64,000 bases of DNA from Hymenobacter arizonensis (lineage in GTDB: Bacteria; Bacteroidota; Bacteroidia; Cytophagales; Hymenobacteraceae), in the NCBI RefSeq assembly GCF_900115775.1, contig NZ_FOXS01000001.1:558001-622000 (forward strand), given 5' to 3'. Each line of letters starts with the position of its first letter. Positions within the stretch are counted from its first letter, which is position 1. The translations under genes and the position numbers were made by a program. Below, one piece after another: positions 1 through 7,998 of this stretch. The notes below the pieces were generated by a model. The model was not told the DNA's origin. It worked only from the letters and a program-made list of their open reading frames with translations, and did not search any database.

Positions 1-153
1 GAAATAAATCCCTTCGGGCGCGAGTGGTAGCATACGGGTGAGGTAGAGGCGAGCCGCTGGGTCGGCAAGGGTAGACCAGACCGGTTTCATTCTCCGGGCC
101 GGACACTCGGGCAGCGGGCGTGGGGCGCGGCCTGGATTGGGGTACGCTCGCAT
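1..153 (-). CDS. Hypothetical protein, N-terminal part only
   Basis: A minus-strand reading frame runs off the left edge. It is open from a stop at 235-237, with ATG codons at 151-153 and 88-90 as possible starts. The visible peptide has the stretch KPVWSTLADPAARLYLTRML and is not recognised. It lies just downstream of the STAS-like gene in the same direction, so it could be the next gene of one transcript. Only about 50 codons are visible, so both the reality of the gene and its start are uncertain. Confidence 0.35.
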   Translation of the reverse strand, partial: MRAYPNPGRAPRPLPECPARRMKPVWSTLADPAARLYLTRMLPLAPEGIYF

Positions 154-266
154 TTTCTGGCAGCTAGCCCGCCGATTCAGGCCAGGTGAGTATCGGTGGG
201 AAGGAAGAAAATGAGCTGCCGAGCGTTCATCCAATCAGTTCGCTCGCAAGAACTTGAGGGGTGTCC

Positions 267-611
267 TTACAAAGGAGCTACGTCCGGTTCGGGTGCCACG
301 AAATGAAACAGCGAGTGCAGTTGCAACAGCCGTAGGCACCGCCGCAACGGGGCATTGACACGGTGCAGCCACACCGCCGTGCCGCCCCGACGCAAGAGCA
401 GCAACTGGGACACGACGTGACTGACGCCGAGCGTGCGTTGGCTGCGTAAGTGGTGACAGTCGACGTGCAGGGGCGGGCGCTGGGGCAGCGGGTCCGAGGC
501 TTGCGCCGCCGCGCACGCTGCCCGAACGGCGTCTGGTACGTCTAAATCGATAAAAGTCGCGGGGGTGGTGTCCTCCTGGGGCGACTCGCGAGGGAAAAGA
601 TTGTTTTTCAT
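267..611 (-). CDS. STAS-like domain protein
   Basis: Small soluble protein of 114 aa. The stretch from about residue 47 (HVDCHHLRSQRTLGVSHVV), followed by QLLLLRRGGTAVWLHRVN and a Leu-rich helix ending in HSLFHF, matches the STAS fold: a beta strand with a loop, a helix, then a strand ending in the VN typical of anti-sigma-factor antagonists. The usual phospho-acceptor Ser/Thr-Gly loop is only partly recognisable (RTLGVSH), so partner switching by phosphorylation is not assured. ATG start at 609-611. A longer open frame, 235-906, overlaps it on the same strand, but its product is Arg/Pro-rich and looks like a shadow. Role inferred from fold only. Confidence 0.6.
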   Translation of the reverse strand: MKNNLFPRESPQEDTTPATFIDLDVPDAVRAACAAAQASDPLPQRPPLHVDCHHLRSQRTLGVSHVVSQLLLLRRGGTAVWLHRVNAPLRRCLRLLQLHSLFHFVAPEPDVAPL

Positions 612-694
612 AGGAAGGGGGAACGGTGCGGCAAGTACCGCTAGAGAGGCAAAGACAAATACCGGAAAGGGACTCTCGGTGCGCCCCCCGGAGC

Positions 695-1009
695 TCAGCG
701 GGTGGTGGCCAGCAGTTTTTGCAGCTGGTCCTCGCTGGTAAGAGGCCCGCGGTAGCGCAACTCACCCGCCGAAAGCGGGCCGGTATACCAGTCGATGTCC
801 CCGCCGGCGGCTGGCACAAAAACTCGTACCACGCCTCGGGGTCCCGGCAGGACGTAGGTAGCCCCCGGTTGCGCGGAGGAATCGGCCGGTGTCCAGCAAA
901 TGGCAAAGAACCCGGCGGCAGACAAAAAATTCAGCACGATGTAGCAAATAAAGTGGCGAAACCTGTAGGCAAAGGTCCGGAGCTTGAGGGCACTGGGCCT
1001 TCGGCACAA
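695..1009 (-). CDS. Small single-span membrane protein, unknown function
   Basis: A 104-aa frame, opening with TTG in the longest reading. It has one clear hydrophobic segment at about residues 19-39 (FICYIVLNFLSAAGFFAICW), then a soluble tail containing DIDWYTGPLSAGELRY. No family is recognised. It lies upstream of the STAS-like gene on the same strand, with an 83-base gap. The start is uncertain because no ATG is well placed, and a second frame covers the same DNA. The membrane segment followed by a coherent tail is the main argument that it is real. Confidence 0.35.
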   Translation of the reverse strand: MCRRPSALKLRTFAYRFRHFICYIVLNFLSAAGFFAICWTPADSSAQPGATYVLPGPRGVVRVFVPAAGGDIDWYTGPLSAGELRYRGPLTSEDQLQKLLATTR

Positions 1010-1374
1010 ACGCGTAAATGCGAGCCGCTTACTACGGCTTTTGGCCCTAAGTATTTCCCCCCGCGACGGGTGGCGGCATCTGGTTCCGCGGTCGTCCCGA
1101 AGCGGCTAATGCAGACGATGAAATAGGGGTACCGAAACGTCAACGCGGGCGCTCAGGAAGCAGCTACTCAAAGAATAGAACCACCCAAATCACATTTTGC
1201 AAAAGCTATGGTCATGCCAAGCGCAGCCGAAGCATCACGCTCGGGGTAGCAACTCAGTAGGCTGGGTTTACTACCCCGAGAGCATGATGCTTCGGCTGCG
1301 CTCGGCATGACCGTCCTCTATTCCGCGGTTCACACATTGCAGCGGAAGGCTAGTGTAAGCCCGGGTAGGAAAGC
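1010..1374. other. Intergenic region with a palindromic repeat
   Basis: About 365 bases between the small membrane protein gene and the aldehyde dehydrogenase stop. No convincing gene was seen. It contains a long inverted repeat at 1210-1312, listed separately. Confidence 0.5.
1210..1312. repeat. Intergenic inverted repeat, 'GTCATGC' family, copy 1
   Basis: The left arm 1210-1249 begins GGTCATGCCAAGCGCAGCC and the right arm 1271-1312 ends GGCTGCGCTCGGCATGACC. The arms of about 40 bp pair almost perfectly around a loop of about 21 bases. A related but diverged element lies at 10876-10965, sharing the GTCATGC ends and a GAAGCA/TGCTTC core. No T-run follows, so it is more likely a dispersed REP-like element than a simple terminator. 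Confidence 0.7.
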
Positions 1375-2769
1375 TTATTCTGTCTTATCCTTTACTTCCA
1401 CTTTCTTACCTATCCAAACCGACTTTTGGTTGACGAACTCGCGGATGCCCAAGTAGGACAACTCGCGACCGTAGCCTGATTTCTTAACGCCGCCGAACGG
1501 CAGCTCGGGCGAAGATTTCACCAAGCCGTTCACGAACACGGCGCCGCTCTCAATCTGCCGGGCCATGGCTTCGCCTTTTTTTGCATCGGCGGTCCACACA
1601 GCGGCGCCCAGGCCGAAGCGGGAGTCGTTGGCGAGGCGCACGGCATCATCGGCGTTTTTGGCTTCCAGCACCAAGGCCACAGGGCCGAACAGCTCTTCCG
1701 CATAAGCGCGCTGGCCAGGTTTTATGTTCGATAAAATCATCGGCCTGAACAAGGCGGTACCGGGCTTGGCCTGGCCGCCAAACAGCTCCACCCGGGCGCC
1801 TTGGTCTACCGATTCTTCAACCTGACTGGTGAGCTCATCGGCCAGGTCGGGACGGGCCAAGGGGCCGTACTGCGTAGACTCGTCGAGCGGGTCGCCGGGG
1901 CGCATGGCCAGCAAGTGCGTTTTCATGAGGCTGATAAAATCTTTCACCACCGGCTTCTCCACAATGAAGCGCTTGGCCGCAATGCAGCTCTGGCCGCTGT
2001 TTATCATGCGCGACTGGGCGGCGGTTTTAGCAGCCAATTCTAGGTCGGCGTCGGCCAGCACGATGAAGGCATCGGAGCCGCCCAGCTCCAGCACGGTTTT
2101 CTTGATTTGGGCGCCCGCAATGGCCGCCACCGCGGCCCCGGCGCCTTCGCTGCCCGTGAGAGTAGCGGCGCGCACCCGGTCGTCGGTCAGCAGTTTTTCT
2201 ACCTGGTCGGTTTCAATGAGCAGCGTGCGGAAGCAGGCCGGGGGCAGGCCCGCGTCGTGAAAGATGGCTTCGAGGGCCAGCGCGCATTGGGGCACGTTGG
2301 AGGCGTGTTTCAGCAGGCCGACGTTGCCCGCCATCAGGGCCGGGGCGGCGAAACGTACCACTTGCCACAGCGGGAAGTTCCAGGGCATTATGGCCAGCAC
2401 CACGCCCAGGGGCTGGTAGCTGATGAAGCTGCGGCTGGCGTCGGTTTTGATGATTTCGTCGGCCAAGAAGCCCTCGGCATGGTCGGCGTAGTACTCGCAG
2501 CAGGTGGCACACTTCAGTACCTCGGCGCGGCCGTCGGTCACGGGTTTGCCCATTTCCAGGGCCATGAGGCGGGCCAGGTCGTCCTGGCGCTCGCGGAGTA
2601 TCTCGGCCGAGCGGCGCAAAATCTCGGCCCGGTGCGCGAAGGTGGTGGCCTGCCACTTGGCAGCGGCCCGGTGGGCCTGGTCGAGAATGCGTTCGGTCTT
2701 GGCCCAGGTAAACGCCGTGAAGCGACGCAGAACACGGCCGGTGTGCGGGTTGTAGGATTCGATGGGCAT
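1375..2769 (-). CDS. NAD(P)-dependent succinate-semialdehyde dehydrogenase-type aldehyde dehydrogenase
   Basis: Oxidises an aldehyde, most likely succinate semialdehyde, to the acid with NAD(P)+ in the cytoplasm. The frame can be read from 2817, but the N-terminus MPIESYNPHTGRVL fits the family, so the ATG at 2767-2769 is chosen (464 aa, the length of the Sad/YneI subgroup). Visible signatures are PWNFPLWQ at 130-136, the general-base Glu228 in VLELGGSD, the catalytic Cys262 in NSGQSCIA and EELFGPVA near 370. It is transcribed divergently from the sigma-factor gene, with about 220 bases between. The exact substrate cannot be fixed from sequence; other short-chain aldehydes are possible. Confidence 0.88.
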   Translation of the reverse strand: MPIESYNPHTGRVLRRFTAFTWAKTERILDQAHRAAAKWQATTFAHRAEILRRSAEILRERQDDLARLMALEMGKPVTDGRAEVLKCATCCEYYADHAEGFLADEIIKTDASRSFISYQPLGVVLAIMPWNFPLWQVVRFAAPALMAGNVGLLKHASNVPQCALALEAIFHDAGLPPACFRTLLIETDQVEKLLTDDRVRAATLTGSEGAGAAVAAIAGAQIKKTVLELGGSDAFIVLADADLELAAKTAAQSRMINSGQSCIAAKRFIVEKPVVKDFISLMKTHLLAMRPGDPLDESTQYGPLARPDLADELTSQVEESVDQGARVELFGGQAKPGTALFRPMILSNIKPGQRAYAEELFGPVALVLEAKNADDAVRLANDSRFGLGAAVWTADAKKGEAMARQIESGAVFVNGLVKSSPELPFGGVKKSGYGRELSYLGIREFVNQKSVWIGKKVEVKDKTE

Positions 2770-2988
2770 GGCGGGTAGGAGGGGGTAGAAAAAAGGGGGT
2801 GGAATGAGATTGGCCAAAAGGCGCTAAACGGCGGGGTGGGGCGCACATTCAGTAAACCTTCAACTTATGCCAGGGTAGTACGGTTACGCATTCCAGCACC
2901 TTACGGTGGCGATTGCGCCGCTTACTGTATTTTCGTGCGCTTAGTATGAGGCCGATTGCGGCTTCATCATCCACTTTCTGTCACTACC

Positions 2989-3549
2989 GTGTCCGATACT
3001 CCCCTTATATCCCTGCCACCTGCCGCTGAGGCAGAGCTCGTCAGACGGCTGCAAGCCCGCGACGAATCGGCCATGACCCTGTTCTACGAACGGTACTCCT
3101 CGGCGCTCTACGGCGTCATCTTCCGTATTGTGAAGGCCGAAGACGAAGCCGAAGACGTGCTGCAGGAAGCACTGGTCAAAATATGGCACGCCTTTGCCAG
3201 CTACGACGCCAGCAAAGGGAGGCTTTTTACGTGGGTGCTGAACATCTGCCGAAATCTCAGCATCGATAAAATCCGCTCACGACAGCACCGCGTAGGTAGC
3301 CGTACTCAGGGACTGGACGATAGTCTAACAGCGCAGCGGCAAGCGGCGCCCACCACCTTCCGACCAGAGCACATTGGCCTGCAGGAAATCACCCAAAAAC
3401 TGATTCCCGAGCAGCGCCAGATAATCGACCTGCTCTATTTCGAGGGCTTCACCCAAAGTGAAGTGGCGGAGGAGCTCAACATTCCTCTGGGAACGGTGAA
3501 AACCCGGGCCCGCACCGCCATCAAAGTCCTAAGCAAACTCATTCGCTGA
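2989..3549 (+). CDS. ECF RNA polymerase sigma factor (SigK-like)
   Basis: Alternative sigma factor that redirects RNA polymerase, held inactive by the membrane protein encoded next. Region 2 is clear: LFYERYSSALYG, then DEAEDVLQEALVKIWHAF and RLFTWVLNICRNLSIDKIRS. Region 4 is LIPEQRQIIDLLYFEGFTQS, then EVAEELNIPLGTVKTRARTA with its helix-turn-helix. The frame extends upstream to a TTG at 2956, but the GTG at 2989 gives the compact N-terminus SDTPLISLPPAAEAELVRR and is preferred. The downstream gene starts only 7 bases after the stop, so the pair is co-transcribed. The sigma-type and RskA-type partner resemble the SigK/RskA group (ECF19-like). Confidence 0.9.
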   Translation: MSDTPLISLPPAAEAELVRRLQARDESAMTLFYERYSSALYGVIFRIVKAEDEAEDVLQEALVKIWHAFASYDASKGRLFTWVLNICRNLSIDKIRSRQHRVGSRTQGLDDSLTAQRQAAPTTFRPEHIGLQEITQKLIPEQRQIIDLLYFEGFTQSEVAEELNIPLGTVKTRARTAIKVLSKLIR

Positions 3550-3555
3550 ATCATC

Positions 3556-4476
3556 GTGGAAAATATCCAAGAATATATAGAATCAGGCATTCTGGAGCAG
3601 TACGCTCTGGGAGAGCTGTCGGCAGCCGAGCAAGCTGCCGTTGAAGCCCAGGCGGCCCGCCATCCGGCCGTTCGGGAAGAGTTGGAACAGGTGCAGGCAG
3701 CTTTAGGTTTTTATGCCGAAGCGCACGCCATCACGCCCCCTGCCGGTATGCGGGAGCGGGTGCTGGGCAACGTAATGGCCCAGATTTCGGCTCCCGCTTC
3801 GACCAGCGGCCTGCGCGCCGATGTCGACGCCCTGGCGCAGGCCAGCACCACGCCCCAGGCCGGTACTCCGGCCGCCGCCCAGCCCACGCCCGTGGCCGGC
3901 GAAGCCGTTGTTCGTCCCATGTCGTCGGCTCCGGTGGCCGAGCCCGCTGGCCGTTCCATCTGGACCATGGCTGCCTCGGTGGCCCTGCTGCTGAGCCTGG
4001 GCGCCAACGCCTTGTTTTACAGCCGCTGGAAAGACGCCAGCAACGACCTGGTGGCCCTGCAAAACGACCAGGCCCGCTTTGCCCAAACCACCACCGTAAT
4101 GGACAAGCAGCTCGGCGAGCTGCGACAGGAAAACCAGGTGCTCCGCAACGACGAGTTCCGCGCGGTGGCCCTGGCCGGCACCAAAACCGCTCCTTCGGCG
4201 CGGGCCCGGGTGCTGTTCAACCCCACCACCCATAAGGTGTATCTTGATGTGAAAAGCCTGCCGGCGCTGCCAGCAGGCAAGCAGTACCAGCTGTGGGCCC
4301 TCGACAATGGCAAGCCCGTGGATGCCGGCGTGCTTGTCGCCACTACAGTATCGGGCGAAGGCCTCCAGGCCATGAAGGACATCAACAGCGCCCAGGCCTT
4401 TGCCATGACGGTGGAGCCCACGGGCGGCAGCGTCAACCCCACACTGAGCACCATGACGGTGATTGGCAATATCTAG
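3556..4476 (+). CDS. RskA-family membrane anti-sigma factor
   Basis: A 306-aa membrane anti-sigma factor for the sigma factor encoded just upstream. The cytoplasmic N-terminus (about 1-75: ILEQYALGELSAAEQAAVEA) is helical and has no zinc-ligand His/Cys set. A Pro/Ala-rich linker follows, then one membrane span near 140-160 (MAASVALLLSLGANALFY) and a coiled segment. The C-terminal periplasmic RskA domain shows VYLDVKSLPALPAGKQYQLW. GTG start at 3556. In this family regulated proteolysis at the membrane usually frees the sigma factor; no protease gene is adjacent. A strong terminator follows at 4513-4560. Confidence 0.9.
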   Translation: MENIQEYIESGILEQYALGELSAAEQAAVEAQAARHPAVREELEQVQAALGFYAEAHAITPPAGMRERVLGNVMAQISAPASTSGLRADVDALAQASTTPQAGTPAAAQPTPVAGEAVVRPMSSAPVAEPAGRSIWTMAASVALLLSLGANALFYSRWKDASNDLVALQNDQARFAQTTTVMDKQLGELRQENQVLRNDEFRAVALAGTKTAPSARARVLFNPTTHKVYLDVKSLPALPAGKQYQLWALDNGKPVDAGVLVATTVSGEGLQAMKDINSAQAFAMTVEPTGGSVNPTLSTMTVIGNI

Positions 4477-4512
4477 AACCGAGTTAGGTTAGATTGTCAA
4501 CAGGTTGCCAAT

Positions 4513-4560
4513 AATTACCGCTTGTTAGCTAAAGCAGCTAGCAAGCGGTAATTTTGTTTT
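4513..4560 (+). terminator. Rho-independent terminator after the sigma/anti-sigma operon
   Basis: An 18-bp stem (AATTACCGCTTGTTAGCT at 4513-4530, complement at 4536-4553, one G-U pair) is followed by TTGTTTTT and a further T-rich stretch. It lies 36 bases past the anti-sigma stop and also insulates the H-NOX gene. Confidence 0.85.
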
Positions 4561-4587
4561 TACGCTTTTTTCTCTCCGCCATACCCC

Positions 4588-5130
4588 ATGCACGGTTCTA
4601 TTATTACCCTATTGAAGCGCTACGTGCAAACCCAATACGACCACAGTACTTGGGTTAAGCTCGTGGAGCTTTCGGGACTTGATAAGATTGAGTTTAACCA
4701 TAAGTCGGTGTATCCCGACGAGCACGTGTATGCCCTGGTGGGCCATGCTGCTGAAATGACTGGCATTCCGGCCGAGGAGCTGCATGAGAAATTCGGCGAG
4801 TACCTGGTGCCCGACCTCATGTACATGTACCAGAAGCTGGTGCGCCCGGAGTGGAAAACCCTCGATATGATTGAGCACACCGAGCTGACCATGCACAAGC
4901 AAGTGCGCCAGGAGCACGCCGACAACGCGCCGCCCGTGCTCGACGTCACGCGCATCAGCGAAAACGAGCTGATGATTGAGTACGTGTCGCCGCGGCGCAT
5001 GAGTGGCCTGGCCGTCGGCATTGTGCGCGGCCTGGCCATCTATTACGATGAAGCCGACCGCATCGACGTGATGCCCACCACGTATGATAACGGCGAGCGG
5101 GTGAAAATTCACGTGCGTCGCAGCGCTTGA
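4588..5130 (+). CDS. Stand-alone H-NOX (haem-NO/O2-binding) sensor protein
   Basis: A 180-aa haem-binding gas sensor (HNOB family), cytoplasmic. The full domain is present: N-terminal MHGSIITLLKRYVQTQYD, the predicted proximal haem ligand His103 in ELTMHKQVR (11 residues before the PP motif, as in known H-NOX proteins), and the haem-propionate-binding YxSxR motif Tyr132-Ser134-Arg136 in EYVSPRRM. There is no fused output domain. In many bacteria such proteins act on a neighbouring histidine kinase or diguanylate cyclase, but neither is adjacent here. The neighbours are the sigma operon, insulated by a terminator, and a rhodanese gene 46 bases downstream. Whether it binds NO only or also O2 cannot be settled by eye. 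Confidence 0.9.
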   Translation: MHGSIITLLKRYVQTQYDHSTWVKLVELSGLDKIEFNHKSVYPDEHVYALVGHAAEMTGIPAEELHEKFGEYLVPDLMYMYQKLVRPEWKTLDMIEHTELTMHKQVRQEHADNAPPVLDVTRISENELMIEYVSPRRMSGLAVGIVRGLAIYYDEADRIDVMPTTYDNGERVKIHVRRSA

Positions 5131-5176
5131 TTGGAAGTTCTTCGCAAATCCGTTTTTGTAACTAGTTGACCGCTCC

Positions 5177-5707
5177 GTGCCCCTTACCCGCGCCGCCTTT
5201 GCCTGTTTTAGCTTGTTTGCGCTGAGTGCGTGCGGGCAAACCGAGCCCGGCCAAGCGGGCATGACCAGCCCCACCTACGCGCGCATGCTGCAGGCGCTGT
5301 ACCGCAACACCGTGCCCACCATTAAGCCCGCCGAACTGGTACGGGAACTGAGCCGGCCCACGGCCCCGCAGCTGCTCGATGCCCGTAGCCCGGCCGAGTT
5401 CAGGGTGAGCCATTTGCGCGGGGCCCGGTTTGTGAACTACGACTCGCTGGCCACCGAGCAGTTTGCGGGCCTCGACCGGAGCCGCCCGGTGGTAGTGTAC
5501 TGCTCGGTGGGCTACCGCAGCGAGCGGCTGGGCGAACGCCTGCACGCCCTAGGCTTCAAAAATGTGCGCAATTTGTATGGGGGATTGTTTGAGTGGGTCA
5601 ATCAGAATTACCCGGTTTATAATGCCCAGGGGTTAACCCAAAACGTGCACCCGTACTCGGCTATGTGGGGGCCGTGGCTAAAAAATGGACGAAAAGTGTA
5701 TGAGTAA
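5177..5707 (+). CDS. Rhodanese-domain lipoprotein
   Basis: A 176-aa envelope protein. The N-terminus MPLTRAAFACFSLFALSACG is a lipoprotein signal with the lipidated Cys at 19 (LSAC). One rhodanese domain follows: LLDARSPAEFRVSHLRGA, then the active-site loop VVYCSVGYRSER with Cys109 as the sulfur-carrying nucleophile. It therefore likely moves sulfane sulfur or handles thiols outside the cytoplasmic membrane. GTG start. The last 8 bases overlap the ATG of the next gene, so the two are translationally coupled. The tail after the domain (VYNAQGLTQNVHPYSAMWGP) is of unknown use. Confidence 0.85.
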   Translation: MPLTRAAFACFSLFALSACGQTEPGQAGMTSPTYARMLQALYRNTVPTIKPAELVRELSRPTAPQLLDARSPAEFRVSHLRGARFVNYDSLATEQFAGLDRSRPVVVYCSVGYRSERLGERLHALGFKNVRNLYGGLFEWVNQNYPVYNAQGLTQNVHPYSAMWGPWLKNGRKVYE

Positions 5708-6344
5708 TACAGCCGCGCCGAGGGCGGGTGCTTCAATAGAAGGCAACCACCTGCTCGTATTTGCGCGCGTGCCAGCGTTGGGGCGCGTGAAAAGCCGACT
5801 GGCGGCCGGCATTGGCGAAGAAAGCGCCTTGGCTATCTACCAGGAGCTGCTGGCCATCACGCGCACGGCCATTACGGAAGCCGGCGTGCCCACCACGGTT
5901 TGGCTGGCGGATACCGCTAGACCGGAACCCACCGCCGCCGAGACCAAGGAGTGGGAGGGCATGGCCACCCGCTGCCAGGAATCCGGCGACTTAGGACAAC
6001 GCATGAAGGCCGCTTTTGCAGCTGCCTTCGCAGCGGGAGCGCAGCGCGTGGCCATCATCGGCACCGATTGCCCGGGCTTGCGCGATACGCATCTGACCCA
6101 GGCCTTTGACTTGCTGGCCGAGCACGAAGTAGTCCTGGGCCCCGCAACCGATGGCGGCTATTACCTGCTGGGCCTGAGCCGACCGCAACCGGAGCTGTTC
6201 CTCAACAAGGAATGGAGCACGGCTTCTGTGCTAATCGATACCGTGGCCGATGCCAAGCGCCTGGGGTTGCGGGTAGCTTTCTTGCCAGAGCTGCACGACG
6301 TGGACACCGCCGCCGACCTGGAGGTGTGGCGTAGTGCTACCTAA
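5700..6344 (+). CDS. TIGR04282-family glycosyltransferase-like transferase (DUF2064)
   Basis: Cytosolic nucleotide-diphospho-sugar-transferase-fold protein of the rSAM/selenodomain-associated transferase 1 group, which is also annotated as an arsenosugar-biosynthesis transferase. Signatures are LLVFARVPALGRVKSRLAAG near the start, VAIIGTDCPGL with the metal-binding Asp, ATDGGYYLLGL and a closing ELHDVDTAADL. ATG at 5700 (214 aa); an in-frame ATG at 5685 is an alternative. It overlaps the rhodanese gene by 8 bases. No radical-SAM ArsS partner is seen in the window, so the pathway here is not fixed. The gene ends before a repeat hairpin shared with the convergent glycosyltransferase gene. Confidence 0.82.
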   Translation: MSNTAAPRAGASIEGNHLLVFARVPALGRVKSRLAAGIGEESALAIYQELLAITRTAITEAGVPTTVWLADTARPEPTAAETKEWEGMATRCQESGDLGQRMKAAFAAAFAAGAQRVAIIGTDCPGLRDTHLTQAFDLLAEHEVVLGPATDGGYYLLGLSRPQPELFLNKEWSTASVLIDTVADAKRLGLRVAFLPELHDVDTAADLEVWRSAT

Positions 6345-6370
6345 AAGACATTTGAGGTAGGATTGAACAG

Positions 6371-6460
6371 TGTAGAGACGCCACACTTGGCGTCTCGTCG
6401 TTCGGCTGTCGTTCGGGCGTTATCGTTCAACGACTAGACGCGAAGTGTCGCGTCTCTACA
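6371..6460. repeat. Intergenic inverted repeat with self-folding arms ('GAGACGC' family)
   Basis: Arms 6371-6402 and 6429-6460 (32 bp) pair with three mismatches. Each arm also contains a perfect local hairpin: GACGCC-ACACTT-GGCGTC on the left and GACGCG-AAGTGT-CGCGTC on the right. The arm differences preserve the local stems while disturbing the long duplex. It sits between two convergent genes. A bidirectional terminator role is possible, but there is no good T-run. Confidence 0.75.
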
Positions 6461-6478
6461 GCAATTGGCGCACTATTC

Positions 6479-7843
6479 TCAATCAGATTTATCTGCCAAG
6501 GCACTACTAGTTGCCGTGGGCTGACGCAAAACCTCCCAGCCAAGCACCGCCAAAGTCACTGCATACTCCAGCCCGATAAGCAGCAAGTTTTCAGTATAAG
6601 CACGAGTCTGATACGCGGCGTACGACAGCACCGCCATACCACCCCACACCAGCGGGTAGCGAAAACGCGTCAACGCACTAAGGCCAATCAACAAGGTCAG
6701 GTACCAGGGATGAACCGTGGTGGCCAGGGCGAAATAAACCGTGAGCAGCAGGAGTAGAGCTTGCGGCAAAGTAGACAGGCTGGGGCGGCGTTCCCGCCAC
6801 GCCAATACCAGCCCCGACAGCCCGCTAAGCAGCGCTAAAGCCGGGCCGATTACAGCAATCTGGTTGTAGGAAGTGAGCCAGATACCGAGGGGCCGCAGCA
6901 GGTAGTAAATGCTGGCATTGAACTCAAAGCTGCGGAAGTACAGGTTGAGGCTCCGGCTGATGTTTATGAACAACTCCACCGACAGAAACGGGCTAAAAAG
7001 CACTGCCAGCGTGCCGCCGCAAATGGCAGCATAGCCCAAAAAATGCCGCCAGCCCAGCCGCCGCACCAGCAGCGGCAGCGCCAGCAGCGGCAGCAGCTTG
7101 GTGGCCACACCCAGCCCCAGCGCCACCGCCGAACCCAGCCAGCGGCTCCGGCTCAGCAGCCACAAGGCCAGCAGCAGGAAACACAGCACCAAGCCTTCAA
7201 AATGCAGATTGCCAGTGAGCTCCACAATCACCAATGGGTGGAGCAGGTACCGCAGCGCTTGCTCAGGCCGGGTACCCACGCCAGCGAGCAGCGCCAGCAG
7301 CAGCCACGCTACCCCGGCTTCGGCCAGTAGCAGCACTGCGCGCAGGCCCACGGCAAAGCCAACGTCGGAGTTGGGGAAGGCCCAGGCGGCGGCCCCGAAC
7401 ACGTACTGGCAAACCGGAGGATATACCGAGTAATAATGCGGCGAGTTGAGGCGGCGATACAGCTGCTGCAGCTCAGGCAGGGCCTGATTACGTTTTTGCT
7501 CGTCGCGGATGGCCGTACGAGCCCCGTCGGCAATGATTTCATCGGGCCGAAATTGAAAGGGATTCACGCCGTTGGCCACCAGCAGGCCATCCCAGCGAAA
7601 GCGGTGCACATCGTCGGAGAAGGCGGGCGTGGCGGGCAGCCACAACAGGCGAAAAACCAGGGCTGCGGTCAGGCCCCAGCGCCACGAAAGCCGGCTGCGC
7701 AATAGCCACGCATAGGCCAGCAAAGCCACGGCAAAAAGACTTGCCAGTTGCCCAAAATTCTCCCGTGGGGTGGCATACGCCAGGCCTGCATAGGCCGCCA
7801 AGGAAACGAGCAGCGCCACCACTTGGGAATAAGAGGGAAGCAT
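6479..7843 (-). CDS. GT-C type membrane glycosyltransferase (GT87/mannosyltransferase-like)
   Basis: A 454-aa polytopic inner-membrane protein with about 10-12 hydrophobic segments. The first long loop carries FSDDVHRFRWDGLLVANG, the Asp-rich motif typical of GT-C enzymes that use polyprenyl-phosphate sugars, and YYSVYPPVCQYVFGAAAW further on. It likely transfers a sugar, mannose-like by family, from a lipid carrier to an extracytoplasmic acceptor. It is the last of three minus-strand glycosyltransferase genes. The first of these (9533-10231) could make the lipid-linked donor. A 34-bp inverted repeat separates it from the preceding gene. Confidence 0.8.
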   Translation of the reverse strand: MLPSYSQVVALLVSLAAYAGLAYATPRENFGQLASLFAVALLAYAWLLRSRLSWRWGLTAALVFRLLWLPATPAFSDDVHRFRWDGLLVANGVNPFQFRPDEIIADGARTAIRDEQKRNQALPELQQLYRRLNSPHYYSVYPPVCQYVFGAAAWAFPNSDVGFAVGLRAVLLLAEAGVAWLLLALLAGVGTRPEQALRYLLHPLVIVELTGNLHFEGLVLCFLLLALWLLSRSRWLGSAVALGLGVATKLLPLLALPLLVRRLGWRHFLGYAAICGGTLAVLFSPFLSVELFINISRSLNLYFRSFEFNASIYYLLRPLGIWLTSYNQIAVIGPALALLSGLSGLVLAWRERRPSLSTLPQALLLLLTVYFALATTVHPWYLTLLIGLSALTRFRYPLVWGGMAVLSYAAYQTRAYTENLLLIGLEYAVTLAVLGWEVLRQPTATSSALADKSD

Positions 7844-7890
7844 GGAAGCCGTGGTTATTTTATTGGTAATATGTAAACTAGCAAGTTGCT

Positions 7891-7984
7891 CCGGTCCGAC
7901 CGCCCTAGGCGGTCCGACCGGTTGCCGCTGGAGCAGGGCGGCGCGCTATTCAACCGGTCGGACCGCCTAGGGCGGTCGGACCGG
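7891..7984. repeat. Perfect inverted repeat, 'CCTAGG' family, copy 1
   Basis: Two identical 34-bp arms in inverted orientation (7891-7924 and 7951-7984) surround a 26-base loop. Each arm is itself a hairpin, GGTCCGACCGC-CCTAG-GCGGTCCGACC apart from a single C-C mismatch, around a CCTAGG core. A second copy at 12794-12899 has the same plan. It lies between two genes of the same apparent operon. Confidence 0.85.
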
Positions 7985-7998
7985 CGCAAGGACTTAAA

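Noticed and set aside
235..906. 223-codon minus-strand frame overlapping the STAS-like gene and the small membrane protein
   Set aside because: Pro/Arg/Ser-rich product without structure; the overlapping 267-611 frame has a recognisable STAS pattern.
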